DNA of 64,000 nucleotides from Prado023 sp963788325. GTDB taxonomy: Bacteria > Actinomycetota > Actinomycetes > S36-B12 > CAIYMF01. Location: contig CAWBGJ010000009.1 of the NCBI GenBank assembly GCA_963788325.1, forward strand, positions 1 to 64,000, given 5' to 3'. Under the pieces are notes generated by a model, which saw only the letters and a list, made by a program, of their open reading frames with translations, was not told the DNA's origin and did no database searches. Shown piece by piece: positions 33,930-42,612 of the stretch. Positions within the stretch are counted from its first letter, which is position 1, and every line of letters starts with the position of its first letter. The position numbers and the translations under genes were made by a program.

Positions 33930-34825
33930 TGTGGGCCATCCTGGTCCAGCTGCGCGAGGAAGGCCTCCACCTGCGCGGCGATGTCCGCGTCGTCGGGCAT
34001 ACCGGGCATGCCGTCGGGTTCGTACCGGGCACGCTCGGCCATCAAGGCGTCGTACTGGGCCTCCAGGGTCGTCACGGCCTCGAGGTTCTCCGGGTTGCTG
34101 GCGATCTGCAGGGAGATGTCGGCGTCGGACTCGTCTGCGGTCGCGCGAAGGTCTGCCAACGGGATCGACAGCCCGGCGGCCGGTCCCAGGGACTCCAGGA
34201 GGGTCAGCGCCCCACGGGGGAACTCCGAGGAGACCAGGTAGTGCGGGATGTGGGCGGCGAACCCCATGGCCGGACGGTTGGCCTGGCCCAGGCGCACCTC
34301 GAGAAGCGCCGCGAGGCTGCCAGGCACCTCCAACGAACCGACCCAGGGCTGCGCCCCGGCGATCAGGTCCGGGTCGTTGGCGTGCACCGTGACGTTGATG
34401 GGGCGGGTGTGCGGAGCCGGCCACGGGATCGCCTGCAGCCCGACCACCTGGCGCACGCCCAGTGCCCCCGTGAGCTCGAGGATCCCCGAGGCAACCCTCT
34501 CCCAGCCCAGGTCCGGCTCGGTGCCGTGCAGGAGCAGGAAGTGCTCACCATGGGCATCGACGATCCGGTCCACGACAAGCTCGGGCATGTCCAGCGAGTC
34601 GTAGTGATCGCTGGCGAACACAGTCCGGGGCCTGCGTCCGCGGTAGTCGAAGAGGGTATCGATGTCGAAGGTCGCCACGCGGCTGTTCTGGCAGGTGGCC
34701 AGGATGTGCTCGATGGACAGGCGCGCGGCAGCACCAGCGTCCATGAACCCGGTCAGCCCATGGACGAGCACGGGTGCCTCCAGGTCGGGGGCATCCGGGT
34801 CGATCTCGTAGGACCCCGCAGTCAC
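33926..34825 (-). CDS. PAC2-family protein
   Basis: Intact, 299 residues, GTG start. PAC2 (proteasome assembly chaperone 2-like) features: LVHGLTGFMDAGAAARLSIEHIL, FDIDTLFDYRGRRPRT, LLHGTEPDLGWERVASGIL, VVGLQAIPWPAPHTRP and HIPHYLVSSEFPRGALTLLESL. The family is conserved in actinobacteria, and its exact role is unsettled. The small acidic gene follows with overlap. Confidence 0.9.
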   Translation of the reverse strand: MTAGSYEIDPDAPDLEAPVLVHGLTGFMDAGAAARLSIEHILATCQNSRVATFDIDTLFDYRGRRPRTVFASDHYDSLDMPELVVDRIVDAHGEHFLLLHGTEPDLGWERVASGILELTGALGVRQVVGLQAIPWPAPHTRPINVTVHANDPDLIAGAQPWVGSLEVPGSLAALLEVRLGQANRPAMGFAAHIPHYLVSSEFPRGALTLLESLGPAAGLSIPLADLRATADESDADISLQIASNPENLEAVTTLEAQYDALMAERARYEPDGMPGMPDDADIAAQVEAFLAQLDQDGPQ

Positions 34826-34963
34826 AGACTCTCCTCACCCTCACCCTCGCCGGCGCTCCAGACAGGTCCGAGGCGCTCGGTAGATCACACGAGAGTACTG
34901 CGGCAGAGAATCTCTCGCCGTCCCACCGCGGGGACGACACCTCTTTGACCAGATGGTCCCTCA

Positions 34964-34969
34964 TACTGT
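34964..34969 (+). promoter_or_regulatory. Possible -10 box TACTGT for the flippase-like gene
   Basis: TACTGT lies about 80 bp before the start codon in the 222-bp divergent region between the PAC2 gene and the next gene. TTGACC is upstream but only 13 bp away, so the -35 assignment is weak. The coding start itself has GGGAGG at 35038-35043. Confidence 0.35.
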
Positions 34970-35047
34970 CGACTGGAGTCTGCCGAGGGCGATGTGGCCC
35001 TCGATCAGGTGAACGCGCGGTGCTGGCCACGATCGATGGGAGGCCCG

Positions 35048-36208
35048 ATGACCTCGGGGTCCGGGACGGAGTTCGACGGCGAGGAGCCCGTGCCGGGTGA
35101 TCCAGTGCCGGACGAAACCGCACGCGGCACCGTCTCGCGGTTGGTGCGCAACAAGCGCTTCGTGAAGCTGGTCGGCGCGATCATCGTCGCCGCCCTGCTC
35201 TACTACGCGTTCTTCGTCGTCCTGCCCGAGGAGGTCGACTGGAACCAGGTGTGGGCCGCCCTGACTGCCCTGACCGCAGGCCAGATGATCGCCCTGGCAC
35301 TCTCGGGGATCCTGGTCATGGTGCTCCTGGGCTGGGCGGCCAAGGCATCGCTGCCGGGGCTGCGGCTCTACCAGGGGTTCGAATCCTCGGCGACCGGCCA
35401 GATGACCGCCTTCGTTGTCCCCCCGCCCGGGGACTACGTCATCCGGTTCGCGATGTACCGGACCTACGGGTTCACCGACGAGAAGTCCGCGATCTCGGTG
35501 CTGATCGCCCTCGTGCTGCGCTACGTCGCCACCTTCCTCATGCCGGTCCTGGGGCTGGCGGTGATGCTCCTGGCCGGCGAGGGCTCGCGAGATGCCCTGC
35601 GCTGGTTCCTCGGGTACACCCTCCTGCTAGGTGCCGTCGTGTTCCTGCTGCGCCGCATCGTGCAGAGCGAGGCGACCGCGCACACGGTGGGGCGCGTCAT
35701 CAGCAGGTCCGTCACCTGGGTGATGCACCTCTTCGGCCGCAGCCCCTCGAAGGACCTCGAGGAGGAGGTCGTCGGGTTCGGCCGCAAGACGCGCGGGACG
35801 GTCGAGAGCAACCGGCGCTCGCTGATCGCCTCGAACATCGCCTGGGCCCTGAGCAATGCACTGGTCCTGGGGATGGCCATGCGGTTCAGCGGCCTGGACG
35901 CCTCGGTGCTCTCGGCAGCCGAGATGCTGTTCGCCACCTCTGTGATCATGGTGATCAACGTCCTGCCGATCCCGGGGATCAACGCCATCATCGTCCCGCA
36001 GCTGTCCTCCCTGCTGGGCCTGACCACCCAGACGCAGCAGTCGCAACTGACTGCTGCGCTGACCCTCTACCGGGCAACCACCTGGATCCTGCCGATGATG
36101 ATCGGGTGCCTGATGTTCTTCGTCTGGCGCTACCGGGTGCGCCGGGACACGGTCACGACCGTCCCCGACGACGATGCCGGCGAAGCCCCCGCCGAGGCCG
36201 CGGAGTGA
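35048..36208 (+). CDS. Lysylphosphatidylglycerol synthase TM-region/flippase-like membrane protein
   Basis: Intact, 386 residues with about eight membrane segments, for example LVGAIIVAALLYYAFFVVLP, MIALALSGILVMVLLGWAA, ISVLIALVLRYVATFLMPVLGLAVMLLA and TWILPMMIGCLMFFVW. It carries the family pattern FVVPPPGDYVIRFAMYRTYGF. The domain (PF03706/UPF0104) occurs in lipid flippases and in polyprenol-linked sugar export; there is no C-terminal aminoacyl-transferase domain, so lysyl-lipid synthesis is unlikely. ATG 35048 chosen for its SD. Confidence 0.8.
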   Translation: MTSGSGTEFDGEEPVPGDPVPDETARGTVSRLVRNKRFVKLVGAIIVAALLYYAFFVVLPEEVDWNQVWAALTALTAGQMIALALSGILVMVLLGWAAKASLPGLRLYQGFESSATGQMTAFVVPPPGDYVIRFAMYRTYGFTDEKSAISVLIALVLRYVATFLMPVLGLAVMLLAGEGSRDALRWFLGYTLLLGAVVFLLRRIVQSEATAHTVGRVISRSVTWVMHLFGRSPSKDLEEEVVGFGRKTRGTVESNRRSLIASNIAWALSNALVLGMAMRFSGLDASVLSAAEMLFATSVIMVINVLPIPGINAIIVPQLSSLLGLTTQTQQSQLTAALTLYRATTWILPMMIGCLMFFVWRYRVRRDTVTTVPDDDAGEAPAEAAE

Positions 36209-36211
36209 CCC

Positions 36212-37018
36212 TCAGCGCGCGGCGGCCCGCCGGTAGCGGGCGACCCCCATCGGCATGAAGACGGCCAGGATCACAAGGCACCAGAGCACCGAGGCGAGCA
36301 GGGGGTTCTGCAGGGGCCAGTAGTCGGGGGCGACCGCCCCGGCGGGCACGTTGCCGAACAACTCGCGCACGGCAGCGGTGACCGCGCTGATCGGGTTCCA
36401 GGCAGCGATCGGCTGCAGCCAGGACGGCATCGTCTCCAGCGGCACGAAGGCGTTGGACAGGAAGGTCAACGGGAAGAGCCAGATCAGTCCAGCCGTCTGG
36501 GCGACCTCCACGCTGCGCACGCTCAGGCCGATCACGGCCCCGATCCACAGGAACGCGTAGGCGAACAGCGCGAGCAGCGCGAAGGCACCGAGCACGCTGA
36601 GCGGCGAGGAGTCCGTGCGCCAACCGACGAGCAGGCCGGTCAGGGCCATGGCCGCCGTGGTGACACCGGCGAAGGCCAGATCTGCGAAGGTGCGTCCGGC
36701 CAGGACCGCCGACCGCGACATGGGCAGGGAGCGGAACCGGTCGAACAGCCCGCGAGAGAGATCATCGGCCATGGCGATGCAGGTGGTGGCGCAGGTGAAG
36801 GCCACGGTCTGCACGAAGATCCCGCCCATGAGGAACTGCGTGTAGTCCCCGCCGCCGGGTACCTCGATCGCGCCGCCGAAGACGAAGGCGAACAGCAGGA
36901 CGAACATCACCGATTGGATGATCCCGAAGACGATCGAGTCAGGCTGGCGGCGCAGCCGGGTCAGGTTGCGACCAGTGATCGTCGCCGTGTCGGACAGGGA
37001 CTGGGGCAGATCACTCAT
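36212..37018 (-). CDS. ABC-2 type permease, DrrB-like
   Basis: Intact, 268 residues with six membrane segments: IIQSVMFVLLFAFVFGGAIEV, a central FADLAFAGVTTAAMALTGLLVG, AGLIWLFPLTFLSNAFVPLETMP and the final LASVLWCLVILAVFMPMGV. Pattern FLSNAFVP-x-ETMP is typical of DrrB-type drug or lipid exporters. It overlaps the ATPase gene by 4 bp. Confidence 0.9.
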   Translation of the reverse strand: MSDLPQSLSDTATITGRNLTRLRRQPDSIVFGIIQSVMFVLLFAFVFGGAIEVPGGGDYTQFLMGGIFVQTVAFTCATTCIAMADDLSRGLFDRFRSLPMSRSAVLAGRTFADLAFAGVTTAAMALTGLLVGWRTDSSPLSVLGAFALLALFAYAFLWIGAVIGLSVRSVEVAQTAGLIWLFPLTFLSNAFVPLETMPSWLQPIAAWNPISAVTAAVRELFGNVPAGAVAPDYWPLQNPLLASVLWCLVILAVFMPMGVARYRRAAAR

Positions 37019-38022
37019 CGGTGCGCCTCCTCAGAGTCGGTGCTCGCAGTGCCGGGTGGACCGCCGACCTCATCGGCTGGCGCATGCTGGCCGGTCAGTT
37101 GGAGGAACACGTCGTCCAGTGTGGGCCGGCGCACGCCGATATCGAGCACATGGACATCGTGGGTGTCGAAGGCCCGCACGGCGTCGAGCAGCGCACGCGC
37201 CCCGCCGCTGACGGGCGCCACCAGGGACCGCGAGTGCTCGTCGACATCCACCTGGCCCGACGCCAGGCCCACCAGCACCTCGCGCGCCTTGTCCACCTGG
37301 CCAGGTCCCACGGTCACGGCCAACCGCTCCCCGCCCACGGTGGCCTTGAGCTCGTCGGACGTGCCCCGGGCGATCACCCGGCCGCGATCCACCACGACGA
37401 TCGAATCCGCGAGCTTGTCGGCCTCGTCGAGGTATTGGGTTGTCAGCAGCACGGTGGTGCCCTGCGCAACGAGGCCCTCGATGACCTCCCACAGCCCGAT
37501 CCGGCTGCGCGGGTCCAGGCCCGTGGTCGGCTCGTCGAGGAAGATGATGGGCGGGCGGGCCACCAGGGCCCCGGCAAGGTCCAGTCGTCGGCGCATGCCG
37601 CCCGAGTACGTCTTCGTCGGCCGGTCCGCGGCCGCCACCAGGTCGAACTGCTCCAGGAGCTCGGTGGCGCGGACCCCCGCGGCGCGCGAGCCCAGGTGGT
37701 ACAGGCGGCCCACCATCTTCAGGTTTTCCCGCCCGGTCAGGTACTCGTCGACAGCCGCGTACTGCCCGGACAGCCCGATCGATCGGCGCACGCCCTGGGG
37801 GTCGGCCACCACGTCGATGCCATGCACCGTGGCCCGGCCGGCATCGGGCAGCAACAGGGTGGTCAGGATCCGCACTGCGGTGGTCTTGCCAGCACCGTTG
37901 GGGCCCAGGAGGCCCAGCACGCTGCCCTCGGGCACTTCGAGATCGACCCCGTCGAGGGCACGCACCTCCCCCGACCTGCTGGGGAACACCTTGACCAGAC
38001 ACTCGGCGGTGATGGCAACCAT
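37015..38022 (-). CDS. ABC transporter ATPase, DrrA-like
   Basis: Intact, 335 residues. Walker A LLGPNGAGKTTAVRIL, Q loop SGQYAAVDEYLTG, signature KTYSGGMRRRLDLAGALV, Walker B IIFLDEPTTGLDPRSR and H-loop region LLTTQYLDEADKLAD. The C-terminal DrrA extension includes RRPTLDDVFLQLTGQ. With the permease it forms a drug or lipid exporter of unknown substrate. Confidence 0.93.
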   Translation of the reverse strand: MVAITAECLVKVFPSRSGEVRALDGVDLEVPEGSVLGLLGPNGAGKTTAVRILTTLLLPDAGRATVHGIDVVADPQGVRRSIGLSGQYAAVDEYLTGRENLKMVGRLYHLGSRAAGVRATELLEQFDLVAAADRPTKTYSGGMRRRLDLAGALVARPPIIFLDEPTTGLDPRSRIGLWEVIEGLVAQGTTVLLTTQYLDEADKLADSIVVVDRGRVIARGTSDELKATVGGERLAVTVGPGQVDKAREVLVGLASGQVDVDEHSRSLVAPVSGGARALLDAVRAFDTHDVHVLDIGVRRPTLDDVFLQLTGQHAPADEVGGPPGTASTDSEEAHR

Positions 38023-38212
38023 GGGCGAATTCAAGCGCACCCCTCTGACATGCGCAGGCGTTCTCGCCCGCCGCGGGGGAAGGAGCGACTCCGTGCCTTG
38101 GCCGGGCGATAGGCCTGTCCTTGGCCTGCGATATCGGCGTCGCGTGCTCACCGACTGCTACGTTCGCACCCAGCAGGAGCCGACGTCCGGGGGGATGAGC
38201 GGGGAGTTCATG

Positions 38213-40075
38213 ATGCGCACCGATGCTCGACCGCGCGTGGGGGCAGTCCACGACCGTGCCCGCACCGTGCTCTCGGCTGCCCTGACGACCGCGCTGGTGG
38301 CCGGTGGATTGGCCCTGACCGGCACGCCAGCAGCCTCGGCCCCCGCGGGCGAGCAGACCTGGGAGACCGGGGTGATCCGGTCCGTGGTCGACGGGGACAC
38401 GGTCTCGGTGGACGTGACCAGCGCTCGCGATCCGGGATTCATCGCACCGTCGGGCACCGCCCGCTCCTACTGCGCTGAGCGCGTATCGGCCGGCGCAACC
38501 ATGCCCGCCGATGGCGACCTCGACGCCTGCCGGATCCGGCTGATCGGCATCCAGGCCCCCGAGAAGGCCGGCGCATCCGGGGGCTCTGCCCTCGAGCAGT
38601 GCCGTGCCTCGTCCGCGACCGCCGCGCTGGCCGCCGTCCTGCCCAAGGGCACCCCCGTGCAGCTGCGCTCGATCTCGGCGCACTCGGTCGAGAACGACTA
38701 CTCCGGCGGCCGGTTGGCGCGCACTGTGTACTTCAAGTCGGGTAACCAGTGGGTGGACGCCGGCCGGGCTGTGCTCGCCGGCGGGCATGCGATGTGGTTC
38801 CCGTTCAGCAGTGCGGACTCGGAGAAGCCCGAGCCCACGCACAACCTCGAGTACCGGCGTCTTGTCGACACCGCGGCCGCCAAGGGGCTGGGGCTGTGGT
38901 CGCCCACCTACTGCGGAACCTCCGCCGCCGCTCGCCTGCGCACCTGGGTGGTGTCCGATCCCATCGGCGACGATGCGAACAACGAGTACGTGGTCCTGCT
39001 CAACGAGGCCACCAGCCCGCTGGACGTCAGTGGCTGGACGGTCCGCGACTCCTCGCTGGTCACCTACACGCTGCCCGCCGGGACCGTGATCGGCGCCGGG
39101 GACCACATCCGGATCCTGACCGGGGCCGGCGCGCCGCGGACGCCCACGACGCGCGACTTCCACTTCGGTGGACCCAGCCAGCTGTTCGCCAACGCCGCGT
39201 CCTCTGCCGGCTACTTCATGGGCGACGGGGCCTACGTGCACGACGTCGCGCCTGGCTACGCCTACGGCAACCTGCGCAGCTGGTTCACCTACCCGTGTGA
39301 CCCGGCCAGCTGCCGAGACCCGCTGCTGGGCAAGGTCGTCATCGGCGTGGTGCAGTACAACCCGCCCGGTTCGGACACCGCAGCCGGCGAGTACCTGGAG
39401 TTCCGCAACACCACTGGCGCCCCGATCCGACTCGGCGGCTACGCATTCACCCGGCAGGGATCGCAGTACCCGTTCCCGCCCGGGACCCTGCTGCCGGCAC
39501 GCGCCACGATCCGACTGTCGATGGGCACGGGCACCAACACTGCCAGCACGCTGTACCTGGGCCGGACGTCGAGCCTGCTGGCCAACAGCGGGGACCAGCT
39601 GGCACTGGTGAACCTCGATGGGGCTCCGGTCGACTGCCGCGCCTGGGGCTCCAAGAGCTGCACGGGGATGCCGGTCAGCAGCGCGCTGCCGCCGCCGCCC
39701 GCAGTCCCGGCCAAGGCCCCCGCACCAGCCTCCGCACCCAAGGTGACCACCCCCGCACCCGCCCAGGTCCGACCGGGGGCCCCGACCGCGGTCACGACCT
39801 CCGTGAAGTCGCGGCGCATCCGGGTCCGCTGGGTCGCCCCGGCCGCCAACGGCAGCCCGTCGATCACCAAGTACCGGGCCAAGGTCTACCAGGTACGCCA
39901 AGGCAAGGCCCCGAAGAAGCGCGCCACCTGCACGGCCAGGGGCAGCACGCTCACCTGCCGCACGAAGAAGCTCACACGCAAGCGCACGTATGTGGTCGTG
40001 GTCCAGGCCCGTACGGTCAAGGGCTCGAAGGGCTACGGCCCGAGGTCGGTCCCGGTGAGCGTCCGGGTCCGCTGA
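38213..40075 (+). CDS. Secreted nuclease with SNase, two lamin-tail and FN3-like domains
   Basis: Intact, 620 residues. A signal peptide ends near ALTGTPAASA. A thermonuclease-like domain follows (GVIRSVVDGDTVSVDV, CRIRLIGIQAPEKAG, GGRLARTVYF), then two lamin-tail (LTD) beta domains (NNEYVVLLNEATSPLDVSGWTVRD and GEYLEFRNTTGAPIRLGGYAF), a Pro/Ala linker and a C-terminal fibronectin-III-like domain (PTAVTTSVKSRRIRVRWVAPAANG). This points to an extracellular DNase kept at the cell surface by the LTD/FN3 modules. GGGGAG precedes ATG 38213; ATGs at 38210 and 38195 are alternatives. Confidence 0.85.
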   Translation: MRTDARPRVGAVHDRARTVLSAALTTALVAGGLALTGTPAASAPAGEQTWETGVIRSVVDGDTVSVDVTSARDPGFIAPSGTARSYCAERVSAGATMPADGDLDACRIRLIGIQAPEKAGASGGSALEQCRASSATAALAAVLPKGTPVQLRSISAHSVENDYSGGRLARTVYFKSGNQWVDAGRAVLAGGHAMWFPFSSADSEKPEPTHNLEYRRLVDTAAAKGLGLWSPTYCGTSAAARLRTWVVSDPIGDDANNEYVVLLNEATSPLDVSGWTVRDSSLVTYTLPAGTVIGAGDHIRILTGAGAPRTPTTRDFHFGGPSQLFANAASSAGYFMGDGAYVHDVAPGYAYGNLRSWFTYPCDPASCRDPLLGKVVIGVVQYNPPGSDTAAGEYLEFRNTTGAPIRLGGYAFTRQGSQYPFPPGTLLPARATIRLSMGTGTNTASTLYLGRTSSLLANSGDQLALVNLDGAPVDCRAWGSKSCTGMPVSSALPPPPAVPAKAPAPASAPKVTTPAPAQVRPGAPTAVTTSVKSRRIRVRWVAPAANGSPSITKYRAKVYQVRQGKAPKKRATCTARGSTLTCRTKKLTRKRTYVVVVQARTVKGSKGYGPRSVPVSVRVR

Positions 40076-40143
40076 ACGACCCGCGTCCACGCACGTCACA
40101 CGATGGCAACAAGGGTGGAACCCGGGCGGCACACACCGCCACC

Positions 40144-40149
40144 TAGACT
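40144..40149 (+). promoter_or_regulatory. -10 box TAGACT for a leaderless purine-permease mRNA
   Basis: TAGACT ends 8 bases before the GTG start at 40158, so transcription is expected to start at or next to the start codon. There is no Shine-Dalgarno sequence. This matches actinobacterial leaderless genes. Confidence 0.55.
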
Positions 40150-40157
40150 CTGCGCAC

Positions 40158-41678
40158 GTGACCACGAACCCCACGGACCTGGCCGGCTCGCCGGACGCGT
40201 CCAGCCCAGCCCCTGACCGCAGCGACCTGCCCGCATGGGACCGCTGGTTCGCGATGACCGAACGCGGCTCGACCCTGGGCCGCGAGGTCCGCGGGGGCTT
40301 GGTGACGTTCGTGACGATGGCCTACATCGTGGTGCTCAACCCCCTGATCATCGGCACCGCGCAGGACATCAACGGCCAGTACATCGGCGGCGGGGACAAC
40401 CCGGTCGTGGCGATCGGACTGGTCTCGGCGGCCACCGCCCTGATCGCCGGGGTCATGACCCTCGTGATGGGCGGCCTCGGGCGGTTCCCGCTCGCGGTGG
40501 CAGCAGGCCTCGGGCTCAACTCCTTCCTGGCCTACACGATCGCGCCGCTGATGACCTGGCCGCAGGCGATGGGGCTGATCGTGCTCGAGGGCCTCATCAT
40601 CGGACTGCTGGTGCTCTCGCGGGTTCCGGACCGCAGTGTTCAACGCGGTCCCGATGCCGTTGAAGTACGCGATCGGTGTGGGGATCGGGCTGTTCATCGC
40701 GCTGATCGGCCTGGTCGACGCCGGCATCACCCGCCCGGGCGTCCCGCTGATCTCCTTCGGCGTCAATGGCGCGCTGCGCGGCTGGCCGACCCTGGTGTTC
40801 GTGCTTCGGCCTGCTGCTGATGATCGTGCTGGTCACCCGCAAGGTGCGCGGGGCGCTGCTCATCGGGATCCTGGCCACCGCGGCGCTGCGCTGTGCTCGT
40901 CGAGGCGGTGGCGCAGGTCGGGCCGTTCAACGACGGCAACCCCGACACCCCGACAACCCGGTGGGCTGGGCGCTGAACGTCCCGGTCGTCCCCGACCAGT
41001 GGTTCAGCACGCCCGAACCTGAGCATCCTGGGCCAGTTCTCGCTGTTCGGCGCCTTCCAGGCGGTCGGCCTGATCACCGCCGGGTTGTTCGTCTTCTCGC
41101 TGCTGCTCTCGGACTTCTTCGACACGATCGGCACGGTCACCGGCCTGGCCAACGAGGCCGAACTGGTGGCCGAGGACGGCAGCATCCCGCACCTCGAGCC
41201 GATCCTGCTGGTCGACTCCGCGGCCGCGGTGGCCGGTGGCATGGGCTCGGTGTCGAGCAACACCAGCTACATCGAGAGCGCCGCGGGCATCGGCGAGGGC
41301 GCGCGCACCGGTATCGCCTCGTTGGTGACCGGGGTGCTGTTCCTGCTGGCGATGTTCGTCTCGCCGCTGGTCTCGGTGGTTCCCTACGAGGCCGCCACAC
41401 CGGCGCTGGTGATCGTCGGCTTCCTGATGATGACCCAGATCAAGCACATCCCGTTCGACGACTTCACGATCGGGATCCCCGCGTTCCTGACCATCATCAT
41501 CATGCCGTTCACGTACTCGATCGCCAACGGGATCGGCGCGGGCATGGTCACCTACACGCTGCTGCAGGTCGCCACCGGCCGGGCCCGCCAGGTGCCGGCG
41601 CTGATGTGGATCGTGTCGCTGGCCTTCGTGGCCTACTTCGCGATCGACCCGCTGACCCGGCTGCTGGAATCGTTCTGA
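40158..41678 (+). CDS. NCS2-family purine permease, AzgA-like (frameshifted)
   Basis: A multi-pass uptake system for adenine, guanine or hypoxanthine. Recognised blocks: REVRGGLVTFVTMAYIVVLNPLIIG, AAGLGLNSFLAYTIAP, FNAVPMPLKYAIGVGIGLFIALIGLVDAG, SLLLSDFFDTIGTVTGLANEA, SSNTSYIESAAGIGEGARTG and FTYSIANGIGAGMVTYTLL. Five breaks were resolved, including TCG-c-GGG, GTG-c-TTC (40804), CTG-c-GCT and CCC-g-AAC (41015), all at codon boundaries. Restored length is about 505 residues. Confidence 0.92.
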
Positions 41679-41727
41679 GCGCCGACGCCGAGTAGCGGGT
41701 CGCGCGCTGCCGGCAGACAATCTCGGC

Positions 41728-42054
41728 GTGGGCAGCTGGGGCTCGTACTCGTTCCTCTATGGGCCGATTCTTGCGGTCCTGGCGCTCGGCGGGCTGGCGC
41801 TCGTGGCCCGCTGGGCCAGCCAGAAGGGGACCTCACTCATCGCGAACCCGGCGACGCCCGGCACCGAGGAGGAGTACGGCCTCATGATCCCCGTGGCCAG
41901 TCCGCGCACGGCCAGCGCCGCTCGGGACGTGGCCGGGCGACTCACCGCCGCCGGGGTGCGCTGCCGCGAGGTGCAGACCACCGAGGGTCCGCGCGTGATG
42001 GTCTGGGCCGACGACGTGTCCCGGGCCCGCGCGGTCCTGGACTCCCCACCGTGA
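41728..42054 (+). CDS. Small conserved membrane protein with DUF2007-like domain
   Basis: 108 residues, GTG start. One N-terminal membrane helix (FLYGPILAVLALGGLALVARWA) is followed by a basic linker and a cytoplasmic domain EEYGLMIPVASPRTASAARDVAGRLTAAGVRCRE...GPRVMVWADDVSRARAVL, resembling DUF2007 ferredoxin-like domains. Such proteins are widespread in actinobacteria with no known function. Confidence 0.7.
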   Translation: MGSWGSYSFLYGPILAVLALGGLALVARWASQKGTSLIANPATPGTEEEYGLMIPVASPRTASAARDVAGRLTAAGVRCREVQTTEGPRVMVWADDVSRARAVLDSPP

Positions 42055-42060
42055 CCGGGC

Positions 42061-42224
42061 TCAGGTCGCGCGGTGGGCCTCGATCTCACCCGTGCCGAGA
42101 CGCTGCGCGATCAGCCCGTGGCGCAGCCCCCGTCACTGACCGTCAGGTGGTCCTGGCCAGCTTGTCCATGACGACCGGTCCGCACGCTTCGAGCAGGCCC
42201 CGCAACGGGGCCGACTTGGAGCGC
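42061..42224 (-). pseudogene. C-terminal remnant of a Ppx/GppA-like gene
   Basis: Read on the minus strand with two corrected wobble-site breaks, about 50 residues look coding: PLRGLLEACGPVVMDKLA, then DHLTVSDGGLRHGLIAQRLG and GTGEIEAHRAT before a stop at 42061. VSDxGLRHGL is the typical end of Ppx/GppA phosphatases, but the rest of the gene is missing; the sequence upstream is the tandem repeat next to tRNA-Arg. The complete ppx is at 1405-2342. The call is tentative. Confidence 0.4.
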
Positions 42225-42430
42225 GCCCCCGGCAGGACCCGTCGGCCCGCGAACGGGCCTCCTCCCGAATCCCGCCAATGGGGTTCATCGACGCAGATGA
42301 CCCGCAAGGGGCCGTCTGCCTCGATGTGCCCCCGGCAGGACCCGTCGGCCCGCGAACGGGCCTCCTCCCGAATCCCGCCAATGGGGTTCATCGAGGCAGA
42401 TGACCCGCAAGGGGCCGTCTGCCTCGATGT
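42225..42430. repeat. Two 103-bp tandem repeats abutting tRNA-Arg
   Basis: Copies at 42225-42327 and 42328-42430 differ at about one base. Each begins with GCCCCCGGCAGGA, the same 13 bases as the 3' end of tRNA-Arg, which forms a third start at 42431 in exact 103-bp register. Each unit contains inverted repeats (a 12-bp stem CATCGAGGCAGA/TCTGCCTCGATG on the minus strand and GGCCCG/CGGGCC). They may be terminators or att-like duplications. Confidence 0.9.
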
Positions 42431-42502
42431 GCCCCCGGCAGGATTCGAACCTGCGGCCTGTGGTTTAGGAAACCATCGCTCTATCCCCTGAGCTACGGGG
42501 GC
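42430..42502 (-). tRNA. tRNA-Arg(CCU)
   Basis: Minus-strand cloverleaf with acceptor GCCCCCG/CGGGGGC and discriminator A, D arm GCTC/GAGC, anticodon loop TTCCTAA (anticodon CCU), T arm GCAGG-TTCGAAT-CCTGC. The anticodon stem has one A-C mismatch at its base. Its 3' end seeds the downstream tandem repeats. Confidence 0.92.
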
Positions 42503-42612
42503 CCGCGCCGCACCAGGGCGCTCGTCGGCGATTGTCTCAGATCGCCGCCCCGCAACCGAACTGCGCCGTGTCCGCGGTTGCGCAATCCCACCGCCGGCCT
42601 GAGCCTGACCCC

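Noticed and set aside
36914..40075. A 1053-residue plus-strand ORF as one protein
   Set aside because: The first 400 residues are antisense to the DrrAB genes; the signal peptide and SD place the real start at 38213.
42225..42430. CRISPR-like array
   Set aside because: Only two units, with no spacers and no cas genes; units include the tRNA 3' end.
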